Source of the DNA: JBFXEO01 sp050180015
GTDB taxonomy: Bacteria; Bacteroidota; Bacteroidia; Bacteroidales; Tenuifilaceae
DNA length: 47,138 nt
Reading direction: 5' to 3'
Assembly: GCA_050180015.1 (NCBI GenBank)
Contig: JBFXEO010000002.1
Location: 1 to 47,138, forward strand
A model generated the notes under the pieces. The model was not told the origin of the DNA, made no database searches, and saw nothing but the letters and a program-made list of their open reading frames with translations. A program made the position numbers and the translations under genes. This document shows positions 33,075 to 41,260 of this stretch, piece after piece (position 1 is the stretch's first letter; every line of letters starts with the position of its first letter).

Positions 33075-34697
33075 ATGGCAACCCCTGATTTTTTCTACCA
33101 GGAACGTTTCCCGTTAGGGAACGATGAAACAGAGTATTATCTTCTTACGAAAGAATTTGTATCGTTAACAAAGCTTGAAGGCGAAGAAATTGTAAAAGTT
33201 GACCCCGAAGGACTTTCCGTACTCGCTAAGGCCGCAATGCACGATACCTCGTTCATGCTCCGTACGGAGCATATAAAACAAATTGCTTCTATACTCGAAG
33301 ATCCGGAGGCCAGTAAAAATGATAAGTTTGTTGCTTTGGTAATTCTCCGGAATGCCGAAATATCGGCTAAAGGGATACTTCCCATTTGCCAGGATACGGG
33401 AACCGCCACGGTCGTTGCAAAAAAAGGACAAAGAATTTGGACTGGCGGTAATGATGCTGAGGCATTATCGCGTGGGATTTTTAAAACCTACGCACAGGAA
33501 AATTTACGTTACTCGCAAACCGTTCCCCTGGATATGTACACCGAGAAAAACTCGGGAACAAACCTTCCGGCACAAATTGACATCTATGCCACCAAAGGGA
33601 ACGAGTACGAATTTTTATTTATTGCTAAGGGCGGAGGATCGGCCAATAAAAGCATGTTGTTTCAGGAAACGAAGGCACTGCTTAATCCGGAAAAATTGGA
33701 GCCTTACCTTGTCGATAAAATTAAAAATTTGGGCACGGCAGCTTGTCCCCCATACCACGTTGCCGTAGTAATTGGAGGAACATCGGCGGAGGATACGCTG
33801 AAAACCGTAAAGCTGGCATCGGCCAAATATCTCGATAACCTCCCCACAACGGGGAATGAGTACGGACAAGCCTTCCGGGATATTGAGCTGGAGGAAAGTA
33901 TTTTAAAAGCCACCTATAGCATGGGCGTTGGGGCCCAGTTTGGGGGGAAATACTTGGCGTTGGATATTCGTATTATCCGTTTGCCGCGCCATGGCGCATC
34001 GTGTCCCGTTGGAATAGGCGTTTCGTGCATAGCCGATCGTAATATAAAAGCAAAGATTAACCGCGATGGTATTTGGATTGAGAAGCTGGAGAATAACCCA
34101 GGTCGCTTTATTCCCGGGCAATGGCGAAAACCAGACGAGGGTGGCGCGGTTAAAATTGATTTGAATTTACCAATGCCCCAAATTCTTGCCGAGTTGAGTA
34201 AGCATCCCGTGGGCACAAGGCTTTCACTCAATGGAACCATCATAGTTGGACGCGATATTGCTCACGCAAAGCTGAAAGAAAGGATTGATAAAGGTGAGGG
34301 ATTACCGCAATACGTCAAGGATCACCCAATTTACTATGCGGGGCCAGCCAAAACACCGACGGGAATGCCTTCGGGTTCGTTTGGCCCAACCACCGCAGGC
34401 CGCATGGACTCCTATGTGGATTTGTTCCAATCGTATGGTGGAAGTTTGATAATGATTGCCAAAGGGAATCGAAGTCAGGCTGTAACCGATGCCTGCAAAA
34501 AGCACGGCGGTTTTTATCTTGGTAGCATTGGCGGCCCAGCCGCCATACTGGCACAGGAAAACATCAGGAAGGTGGAACTTATTGAATATTCAGAATTAGG
34601 AATGGAGGCCATTTATAAAATAGAGGTAGTTGATTTTCCGGCCTTCATCCTGATTGACGATAAGGGGAACGACTTCTACAGGCAGGTGGTTAAGTGA
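33075..34697 (+). CDS. fumA: Class I fumarate hydratase (iron-sulfur, FumA/FumB type)
   Basis: A 540-aa fused alpha/beta class I fumarase, which interconverts fumarate and (S)-malate in the TCA cycle or the reductive branch to succinate. Cluster ligands are C105 (PICQDTGTA), C224 (AACPPYH) and C318 (GIGVSC), the same numbering as reported for E. coli FumA. The C-terminal domain begins about 360 and contains GRDIAHAKLKERIDKGEGLP and AGPAKTPTGMPSGSFGPTTA, with the DH region just before it. The [4Fe-4S] cluster is oxygen-sensitive, fitting a mainly anaerobic organism. It ends 2 nt from the convergent SemiSWEET gene and is the last of the arsC-CAP-fum unit. Confidence 0.97.
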   Translation: MATPDFFYQERFPLGNDETEYYLLTKEFVSLTKLEGEEIVKVDPEGLSVLAKAAMHDTSFMLRTEHIKQIASILEDPEASKNDKFVALVILRNAEISAKGILPICQDTGTATVVAKKGQRIWTGGNDAEALSRGIFKTYAQENLRYSQTVPLDMYTEKNSGTNLPAQIDIYATKGNEYEFLFIAKGGGSANKSMLFQETKALLNPEKLEPYLVDKIKNLGTAACPPYHVAVVIGGTSAEDTLKTVKLASAKYLDNLPTTGNEYGQAFRDIELEESILKATYSMGVGAQFGGKYLALDIRIIRLPRHGASCPVGIGVSCIADRNIKAKINRDGIWIEKLENNPGRFIPGQWRKPDEGGAVKIDLNLPMPQILAELSKHPVGTRLSLNGTIIVGRDIAHAKLKERIDKGEGLPQYVKDHPIYYAGPAKTPTGMPSGSFGPTTAGRMDSYVDLFQSYGGSLIMIAKGNRSQAVTDACKKHGGFYLGSIGGPAAILAQENIRKVELIEYSELGMEAIYKIEVVDFPAFILIDDKGNDFYRQVVK

Positions 34698-34699
34698 AA

Positions 34700-34981
34700 T
34701 TAGGCCAAGCTATTACCGTCTTTTTTTATGGTAACATGGTATAATTTTACTATGAAAATGTAAGTAATGGGTATAAGCGATAGCGAATTGGCAAGTATTA
34801 GCGGTAAATCGTTAAGAATTATACCGTAAACCAGCCAGAGAATTATGGCAACTTCAACAATACAGTACATCGATAGCGATATGCTACGGGTATCGTTGGT
34901 TCTTAACACCTTGTAAGCCTGGGGAAATTGATTAAGCGTGGAGAGAATTGCAGCAAGCATTCCTATTGTTTGGGTTATCAT
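34700..34981 (-). CDS. SemiSWEET-type sugar transporter (PQ-loop)
   Basis: A 93-aa protein with three membrane helices (about 4-20, 40-57 and 64-83), the half-transporter architecture. The PQ motif is QFPQAYKVLRTNDTRSISL, and an NSLSLIPITYIF helix carries the conserved Asn. SemiSWEETs dimerise and let sugars diffuse across the inner membrane. It begins 21 nt after the Nudix-like regulator stop, so both are probably in one transcript, and it sits beside a glycan utilisation locus, fitting uptake of released glucose or short glucans; that link is inference. Confidence 0.88.
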   Translation of the reverse strand: MITQTIGMLAAILSTLNQFPQAYKVLRTNDTRSISLSMYCIVEVAIILWLVYGIILNDLPLILANSLSLIPITYIFIVKLYHVTIKKDGNSLA

Positions 34982-35002
34982 GCTATTCTGAGAATTATAA
35001 GT

Positions 35003-35728
35003 TTATATTAATACCTTTTTCTGTAGCCGGGAGTACATTTTTGCATCGAACTTGAACAGCTCTGGAGCTTTGTGAGCTACACCGTACTGTTTTTCGTTGC
35101 ACGAAACCACGTACTGCATGTTGAATATTTTCCGTCTGAAATTCCGCTTATCAAATTTGATGTTCAGAATTACCTCGTAAACGCTTTGCAGCTGGGTAAG
35201 CGTGAATTTTTTGGGGAGTAACTCAAAGGTTAACGGGTGTGTGTAAACATCGTCCTTTAATTTTTCCCGCGCCTCGTTTAAAATATCGTTATGGTCGAAT
35301 ATTAAATTCCCCACCTCGTTTACATTGTGCCACTCGGCAGCATTGAGCAGGCTGGAGGAGTCGAAGTTGGAAAGCTTAACCAGCGAGTAGAAGCCAACGG
35401 TTACCACACGTTCCTCCTTCAATCCATTCTTTTTAATCCAGAGGTAATCCATTTCTCTTCTTCTTAGCCTGTCCAAATCGCTAAAAACCTTAAACTGTTT
35501 CATGAATATTTTTTCTGCTCCGGCCTGCTCCTTTAGCACCCTAATAGCAGTGTCCTCAATTCGTTCGTTTATGCCAACGTGGTTGCCGGGAAGCTTCCAT
35601 TCAACGTGGAGTTCGCCTTGAAATTCGATTAACTCCTTTCTGAGGAGCACCTTTAATTCACCTTCGCTATATCCAAAAACAACGCAGTCTATGGAGAGAT
35701 TGGGGATTACTCTTATATCGTCGTTCAT
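35003..35728 (-). CDS. Nudix-related transcriptional regulator (NrtR/AraR-like)
   Basis: A 241-aa protein with an N-terminal Nudix fold (about 8-140) and a C-terminal winged-helix domain (about 165-225, LPKKFTLTQLQSVYEVILNI then KFDKRNFRRKIFNM), the layout of NrtR and of the Bacteroides arabinose regulator AraR. The Nudix box reads GINERIEDTAIRVLKEQAG; the catalytic REUxEExGU part is degenerate (KEQAG for EExG), so it probably senses a ligand rather than hydrolysing one. It is divergent from the GH3 gene, and a perfect inverted repeat lies in that gap. This makes it the probable regulator of the adjoining glycan locus. Effector unknown. Confidence 0.88.
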   Translation of the reverse strand: MNDDIRVIPNLSIDCVVFGYSEGELKVLLRKELIEFQGELHVEWKLPGNHVGINERIEDTAIRVLKEQAGAEKIFMKQFKVFSDLDRLRRREMDYLWIKKNGLKEERVVTVGFYSLVKLSNFDSSSLLNAAEWHNVNEVGNLIFDHNDILNEAREKLKDDVYTHPLTFELLPKKFTLTQLQSVYEVILNIKFDKRNFRRKIFNMQYVVSCNEKQYGVAHKAPELFKFDAKMYSRLQKKVLI

Positions 35729-35748
35729 ACTTAATTCTATTTACGCCA

Positions 35749-35756
35749 CAAACTTA
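35749..35756 (-). promoter_or_regulatory. Possible -7 box of the regulator gene (TAAGTTTG)
   Basis: Minus-strand TAAGTTTG is an exact TAnnTTTG, 20 nt before the ATG at 35728. No TTTG lies at the right distance upstream. Confidence 0.35.
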
Positions 35757-35850
35757 GTTTAAATATTCCTATTTGGAGCATCGCAATTTTTTTTAACGGT
35801 GGATAATGGAACTTTAAAAACAAAATCATAGTGTTAAAAATACACATTTA

Positions 35851-35881
35851 TTTGCATCTAGTTATTAAATACTTAAATTTG
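35851..35881 (+). promoter_or_regulatory. Promoter of the glycan locus: TTTG - 19 nt - TAAATTTG
   Basis: TTTG at 35851-35854 and TAAATTTG at 35874-35881, with 19 nt between, match the Bacteroidota primary-sigma consensus exactly. Transcription should start about 35886-35888, about 30 nt before the GH3 ATG. The last two bases of the -7 box are the first two of the palindrome at 35880-35905. Confidence 0.75.
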
Positions 35882-35905
35882 TCATTTAAAATTGTATAAA
35901 TGACA
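35880..35905. promoter_or_regulatory. Probable operator: TGTCATTTA - 8 nt - TAAATGACA
   Basis: Two perfect 9-nt arms at 35880-35888 and 35897-35905, separated by 8 nt. The 26-bp site starts in the -7 box and covers the predicted transcription start, where a bound protein would block initiation. It lies between the Nudix-type regulator and the GH3 gene, so the regulator is the likely binder. Such dyads with TGTCATTTA-like arms suit a dimeric winged-helix repressor; binding is inferred. Confidence 0.65.
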
Positions 35906-35916
35906 CTAAGATAATT

Positions 35917-38247
35917 ATGCTAATGGTAAACAAATGCAACTTTTTCAAGAATTTGATTGTACGTTCTTCTTACGTATTGTTCATAGTTGTCCTTGCGTAT
36001 TCATGTAAGTCACCGGTAAATAAAACCGATTCAAAAATTTTGCCAGTATTAAACCAGATGACCATTGAGGAGAAAGTTGGCCAAATGGCTCAAATAACCC
36101 TCGATGTTATTGGGAAAGGTGATAGTGTTTACAGTAGTTTTGAGCCGTTTACGCTTGATACGGCCAAGTTGCGCAGCGCAATTGTGGAGTATAACGTTGG
36201 GTCCGTGCTGAATTCGAGCAACAACCGGGCACGTTCTTTAACGGTATGGAATGGTATTGTTGCGCAAATACAGGAAGTGGCCCTAAAGCATACGCGGCTA
36301 TCCATACCTATTATATATGGTATAGATGCTATACATGGTGCAAACTATACTGAGGGGGCAACCATATTCCCACAGCAGATAGGCATGGCTGCAACCTGGA
36401 ACGAGTCAATGGTAGAAGAAATTGGGAGCATTACTGCGTACGAAACCAGGGCCAGCGGTATTCCGTGGACTTTTGCGCCGGTTTTAGACCTCGGTGCCGA
36501 TCCTCGATTCCCTCGTCAATTTGAAGGATTTGGCGAGGATCCATACCTATGCACCAGGTTGGGTGAGGCTATAATTGAAGGTTATGAAGGTGATGATGTT
36601 GGTAGCCCTTATAAAGTGGCTGCATGTGCAAAGCATTACCTCGGTTACTCTGTTCCCATTTCGGGTAAGGATCGTACCCCGGCATTTATTCCCGATTACT
36701 ACCTGGCAGAGTACCACCTGCCGGCCTTTAAGGCCGCTATTGATGCCGGAGTGCATACGGTGATGGTAAACTCAGGAATTATAAACGGCGTTTCCGTTCA
36801 TTCCAGCTATAATATTATTACAAAGTTACTAAAGGATGAACTTGGGTTTAGAGGCGTTGTTGTTACTGACTGGAACGATATAGATAACCTATACCGTAGA
36901 GATAAAATTGCAGCCACGGAAAAGGAAGCAATAGGTATTGCCATAAATGCCGGAATTGATATGGCAATGATACCTTACAAGTACCAGGACTTCTGTAAAA
37001 ATTTGGTTGAACTTGTGAAGGAGGGAAAAGTAAAGGAAAGCAGGATTGACGATGCTGTCCGCAGAATTCTACGCCTTAAAGTGGAACTTGGACTATTTGA
37101 GCATCCGGTGACTTACTATACCGATTACCCTAAAACCGGATCGAAGGATTTTTCGAAAGTATCGTACGATGCTGCGGCTGAATCCATTACTCTACTTAAG
37201 AACAGCGGTAATCTTCTCCCTTTAAAAAGTAAAGGCCTGAAAATCCTTGTTGCAGGGCCCAATGCAAATTCCATGAGGACCTTAAATGGGGGATGGACAT
37301 ACTCCTGGCAGGGCGAAAAGGTGGAAGAATTTGCCGGTAGGTATAATACTATTTATGAGGCGCTCAAGAATAAGGTGGGGGAAAATAGTGTAACCTATGT
37401 TCCGGGAGTAAGCTACAAAATGGATGGCAAATACTTTGAGGAAACCGATGATAAGTTACCTGAAGCCATTCTTCGTGCAGGGCAATCCGATGTGATAATT
37501 CTTTGCCTGGGCGAGAACAGCTATACTGAAAAACCAGGGGATTTAAACGATTTGTACTTAAGCGATAGGCAAACCAACCTGGCGTTAGAACTTGCAAAAG
37601 TAGGCAAGCCAATAGTGCTGGTCTTAAACGAAGGGCGTCCGAGGGTAATACGGAAAATTGAACCGTCAATGAGCGCAGTTGTTCAAACGTATCTTCCGGG
37701 AAATTACGGTGCAGATGCCCTTGTCGATATACTTTTTGGCGATGTTAACCCTTCCGGAAAACTACCCTACACTTACCCCAGCTACCCCAATTCAACGGTG
37801 GTGTACTACCATAAACCCGCTGAGGAGCAAAAATCGACACCCGGAGCCTACACCTATGAATCGGACTTTAACCCCCAGTACCCATTCGGCTTTGGTTTGA
37901 GCTATACCGTATTCGATTATAGCAACTTAGTTGTAGATAAACCCGAGATCGGGCTAAACGATTCGTTGAGGGTATCGGTCGATATTCTTAACACAGGGAA
38001 GTATGCCGGTAAGGAGGTCGTCCAGCTATACACATCCGACCTGGTGGCATCCATAACTCCCGATGTTAAAAGACTCCGAAAATTTGTGAAGGTAGAGTTA
38101 ACACCGGGAGAATTCAGAACAGTCAGCTTTACACTTAAACCAAGCGATGTGGCATTTGTTGATCAGAGTAACAAATGTACCATTGAACCCGGTGATTATA
38201 CTATTGCGATAGAGAACCTAAACGTGAAATTTTCAATTACAAAGTAA
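35917..38247 (+). CDS. bglX: Glycoside hydrolase family 3 beta-glucosidase, lipoprotein
   Basis: A 776-aa GH3 enzyme of BglX type. The lipoprotein signal peptide ends VLAYSC with lipidated C30. The following KSPVNKTDSK lacks the acidic run that sends Bacteroidota lipoproteins to the surface, so a periplasmic location is likely. The (beta/alpha)8 domain has the substrate-binding KHYLGY (K239/H240) and the nucleophile D318 in GVVVTDWND. The second domain (from about 410) includes VAGPNANSMRTLNGGWTYSW and the C-terminal fibronectin III-like domain starts near 660. Expected action is release of glucose from the non-reducing ends of beta-glucan oligosaccharides. First gene of the plus-strand glycan unit, directly behind promoter and operator; its stop overlaps an ATG in the next gene's frame. 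Confidence 0.95.
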   Translation: MLMVNKCNFFKNLIVRSSYVLFIVVLAYSCKSPVNKTDSKILPVLNQMTIEEKVGQMAQITLDVIGKGDSVYSSFEPFTLDTAKLRSAIVEYNVGSVLNSSNNRARSLTVWNGIVAQIQEVALKHTRLSIPIIYGIDAIHGANYTEGATIFPQQIGMAATWNESMVEEIGSITAYETRASGIPWTFAPVLDLGADPRFPRQFEGFGEDPYLCTRLGEAIIEGYEGDDVGSPYKVAACAKHYLGYSVPISGKDRTPAFIPDYYLAEYHLPAFKAAIDAGVHTVMVNSGIINGVSVHSSYNIITKLLKDELGFRGVVVTDWNDIDNLYRRDKIAATEKEAIGIAINAGIDMAMIPYKYQDFCKNLVELVKEGKVKESRIDDAVRRILRLKVELGLFEHPVTYYTDYPKTGSKDFSKVSYDAAAESITLLKNSGNLLPLKSKGLKILVAGPNANSMRTLNGGWTYSWQGEKVEEFAGRYNTIYEALKNKVGENSVTYVPGVSYKMDGKYFEETDDKLPEAILRAGQSDVIILCLGENSYTEKPGDLNDLYLSDRQTNLALELAKVGKPIVLVLNEGRPRVIRKIEPSMSAVVQTYLPGNYGADALVDILFGDVNPSGKLPYTYPSYPNSTVVYYHKPAEEQKSTPGAYTYESDFNPQYPFGFGLSYTVFDYSNLVVDKPEIGLNDSLRVSVDILNTGKYAGKEVVQLYTSDLVASITPDVKRLRKFVKVELTPGEFRTVSFTLKPSDVAFVDQSNKCTIEPGDYTIAIENLNVKFSITK

Positions 38248-38273
38248 TGTTATCAACCCTTAAATCTAAAACT

Positions 38274-41249
38274 ATGAAGTATTTCTTAAAGGCATTTAAG
38301 AAAAGTAAACGTATGGCTTTGCTAGGCTTGCTATACATGCTTTGGCTTCCTGCAATGGCGCAAACCGTACCGGTTACCGGAAAGGTAACAGATATGGCGG
38401 GCAACCCTTTATCTGGGGTGAATGTTATTGTAAAGGGAACAACAACGGGTACTATTACCGATGCAAATGGTGCGTATAGCCTCCAGGTACCTGCCGACGC
38501 TACGCTGCAATTCACCTTTATTGGCATGAAGGGAAAGGATGAAGCGCTTAACGGACGATTGACAGCTGATGTTGTTTTGGAGGAGGAAAGTACCGATATT
38601 TCCGAGGTGGTTGTAATTGGTTACGGAACTAGCCGGAAAAAGGACATAACAACTGCCGTTTCGGTTGTGTCCACCAGTGATTTCGATCAACGGCCTGTTA
38701 CCAACGTTGCACAGGCAATTCAGGGTAAAGCATCCGGGGTTCAGGTAGTTCTTCCCTCGGGTAAACCCGGTGGCGATGCCTTTATCCGGGTGAGGGGCTC
38801 CACTTCCGTACTGGCAAGTAACGAGCCTTTATACGTAATTGACGGTGTTCCTACTACAAGTATGCAAACCGTAAACCCACAGGATATTGAGTCCATTCAA
38901 GTGTTGAAAGATGCTTCGTCGGCGGCAATATACGGTGCCCGGGCGGCAAATGGTGTTGTAATTATCACAACAAAACGGGCAAAAACCGGACAAACATCAG
39001 TATCATTCAACAGCTACATGGGCTTTTCGCAGCTGGCCAATAAAATAGATGCGCTAAATACAGAGCAGTATCGCGATTTGATGGACGAGATAAAGGGCGT
39101 TGGCACTGTCCCGGAAACGGAGACAAACTATACAGACTGGATAGATGAAACTTTTAACACTGGACATATTCAAAACTACCAGCTCTCGGTTTCGAATGGC
39201 ACCGAGAAAACGCAGTATTTTTTCTCTACTGGCTATTCAGACGAAAAGGGCATTGTAAAGCCTGCGGAGAATAAGAAATACTCCTTTAGAACAAATATTA
39301 ATACTGAACTTTATAAATGGTTGAAAGTAGGAACAAGTATCAGCTTTATTCAGAATAAGTATAACGATGTAAGCGATAATGCCAACTCCGGTCGTGCTGG
39401 CACTATTTTAAGTGCAATAAACACCCCTCCGTTCCTGCATATTTGGGATCCCGACAACCCCACCCAGTACCAGGTAAACCCGTATCAAAATTCATGGGAG
39501 AATCCATTGGCATACGCTTCCCGAAGCAATAAATCTAAGACAAACAGAATTTTGGCCAATGTAAATACTGAAATAACCTTTGTGAAAGACCTAAAGTTGA
39601 AATCTAACTTTGGGATTGATGGATACCAGTATCAGCGCGATCTTTACATTGATCCCATTAAAACTGTTTATGGACGAACCGAGAATGGCATTGGGGAGGC
39701 AGATAAGTCGAACTCGCTGGTATGGCTAATTGAGAATGTGCTGTCCTACGACAAGTCCTTTGGAAACCATAACTTTTCTGTTTTAGCCGGGCAATCGGCA
39801 CAGGCCTCCCGCTGGGACCAGTCCTATATTTCGGCAAAGGATTATCCAAGTAATACTGCCGTGAGAACAATCAATGCGGCCAACCAAATTACCTATGCAG
39901 GCTCTTCCGCTTCGGAATGGTCCATTGCTTCATTTTTTGGACGTCTGGCATATAACTATAAAAGCAAGTATTTGCTGACTGCCAATTTCAGGTACGATGG
40001 CTCGTCGAAGTTGGCCAGCGGAAACCAGTGGGACTTTTTCCCCTCCGTTTCGGCCGCGTGGCGGTTATCGTCAGAACCATTTTTGGAGAATGTTTCTTTC
40101 ATCAACGATTTAAAAATTCGTGGAGGTTGGGGTCGAAATGGTAACCAGGAGGGTATTGGCGATTATGCATGGCAAGCTTTATATGACTTTTCCCGTAGAA
40201 CGGCCACAGATCCTCTCTCCGGACCTGCCATTTACCAGTCAACCATAGAAAATTCATCGCTGGAGTGGGAGGTAACAGATCAAACGGATGTTGGTTTTGA
40301 CCTGACGGTTTTAGATTCACACCTAAGCCTGGTAGGTGATTTGTACTGGAAGAAAACAAAGGGGCTACTTGTAAATGTTCCGCTGCCATCGGGCGTGGCA
40401 CCTGTTGATTTCATTACCCGGAATGATGGTAAGATGAAAAACTGGGGTGCGGAACTCTCCCTGGAGGCAAAGGATAATAGGCATGGGCTGAAATGGAGTA
40501 CAATTGTTACCTGGTCTTTTAACCGGAATGAGATTACCGACCTGGAGCTTTCCCAAATTTACAACTATGCCCAGCTGGAAAGTAACAATGAGTACGTTGT
40601 ACGGATGAGCCCGGGTCACTCCTTGGGGGCTTTCTACGGATATGTCGCAAAAGGTGTTGACCCGGAAACCGGAAATATGATTTATGTTGATAGAAACAAT
40701 AATGGCACTATTGATCCCGATGACCGTACATTTATCGGCAATGCTGAGCCTGATTTTATATACAGCTTAAATCAAACATTCAGCTATAGGGGATTTGGCC
40801 TTACCATATTTTTCCAGGGTTCACAGGGCAACGATATATTCAACGCATCCCGGATAGATACTGAAGGTATGTTTGATGTAAAGAACCAAACAACGGACGT
40901 TTTAAGGAGGTGGGAACGGCCCGGACAGGTTACCGACATTCCCCGTGCTGTAAGCGATGGAAGTACATACAATGTGCATAACTCAACACGTTTTGTTGAG
41001 GATGGATCGTACCTGAGGTTAAAATCATTAACCTTATCCTACACATTACCGGCCAAATGGACGGGGAAGGCTAACATTAAAAATTTTACGCTATACGCTA
41101 CAGCCACCAACCTATTTACCATTACAGGCTACGATGGATTTGACCCGGAAGTAAATTATGGCGGAAACAATAGTGTAATACAGGGTGTTGACTATGGAAC
41201 CTACCCACAGTCGAGATCGTACATATTCGGATTATCATTAGACTTTTAA
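38274..41249 (+). CDS. SusC/RagA-type TonB-dependent outer-membrane transporter
   Basis: From ATG 38274 this is 991 aa: a signal peptide (MKYFLKAFKKSKRMALLGLL, cut after MAQ), a CarboxypepD_reg-like domain (VTGKVTDMAGNPLSGVNVIV), a TonB-box-like stretch (SEVVVIGYGTSRKKDI), a plug (IQGKASGVQV, then FIRVRGSTSVLASNEPLYVI) and a 22-strand barrel ending in F (SYIFGLSLDF). An in-frame ATG at 38247 overlaps the GH3 stop (TAATG) and would add nine residues; the later start gives the better signal peptide. With SusD it imports glycan fragments across the outer membrane using TonB energy. It sits between GH3 and SusD. The family is certain; the substrate is inferred from neighbours. Confidence 0.95.
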   Translation: MKYFLKAFKKSKRMALLGLLYMLWLPAMAQTVPVTGKVTDMAGNPLSGVNVIVKGTTTGTITDANGAYSLQVPADATLQFTFIGMKGKDEALNGRLTADVVLEEESTDISEVVVIGYGTSRKKDITTAVSVVSTSDFDQRPVTNVAQAIQGKASGVQVVLPSGKPGGDAFIRVRGSTSVLASNEPLYVIDGVPTTSMQTVNPQDIESIQVLKDASSAAIYGARAANGVVIITTKRAKTGQTSVSFNSYMGFSQLANKIDALNTEQYRDLMDEIKGVGTVPETETNYTDWIDETFNTGHIQNYQLSVSNGTEKTQYFFSTGYSDEKGIVKPAENKKYSFRTNINTELYKWLKVGTSISFIQNKYNDVSDNANSGRAGTILSAINTPPFLHIWDPDNPTQYQVNPYQNSWENPLAYASRSNKSKTNRILANVNTEITFVKDLKLKSNFGIDGYQYQRDLYIDPIKTVYGRTENGIGEADKSNSLVWLIENVLSYDKSFGNHNFSVLAGQSAQASRWDQSYISAKDYPSNTAVRTINAANQITYAGSSASEWSIASFFGRLAYNYKSKYLLTANFRYDGSSKLASGNQWDFFPSVSAAWRLSSEPFLENVSFINDLKIRGGWGRNGNQEGIGDYAWQALYDFSRRTATDPLSGPAIYQSTIENSSLEWEVTDQTDVGFDLTVLDSHLSLVGDLYWKKTKGLLVNVPLPSGVAPVDFITRNDGKMKNWGAELSLEAKDNRHGLKWSTIVTWSFNRNEITDLELSQIYNYAQLESNNEYVVRMSPGHSLGAFYGYVAKGVDPETGNMIYVDRNNNGTIDPDDRTFIGNAEPDFIYSLNQTFSYRGFGLTIFFQGSQGNDIFNASRIDTEGMFDVKNQTTDVLRRWERPGQVTDIPRAVSDGSTYNVHNSTRFVEDGSYLRLKSLTLSYTLPAKWTGKANIKNFTLYATATNLFTITGYDGFDPEVNYGGNNSVIQGVDYGTYPQSRSYIFGLSLDF

Positions 41250-41260
41250 TATTTGAAATT

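Noticed and set aside
33615..34554. Antisense frames of 67-109 codons inside fumarase
   Set aside because: They mirror a strongly conserved gene on the opposite strand and share its codon periodicity; no independent evidence for translation.
38247..38273. Upstream ATG as start of SusC
   Set aside because: It overlaps the GH3 stop codon and adds nine residues ahead of a good signal peptide; kept only as an alternative.
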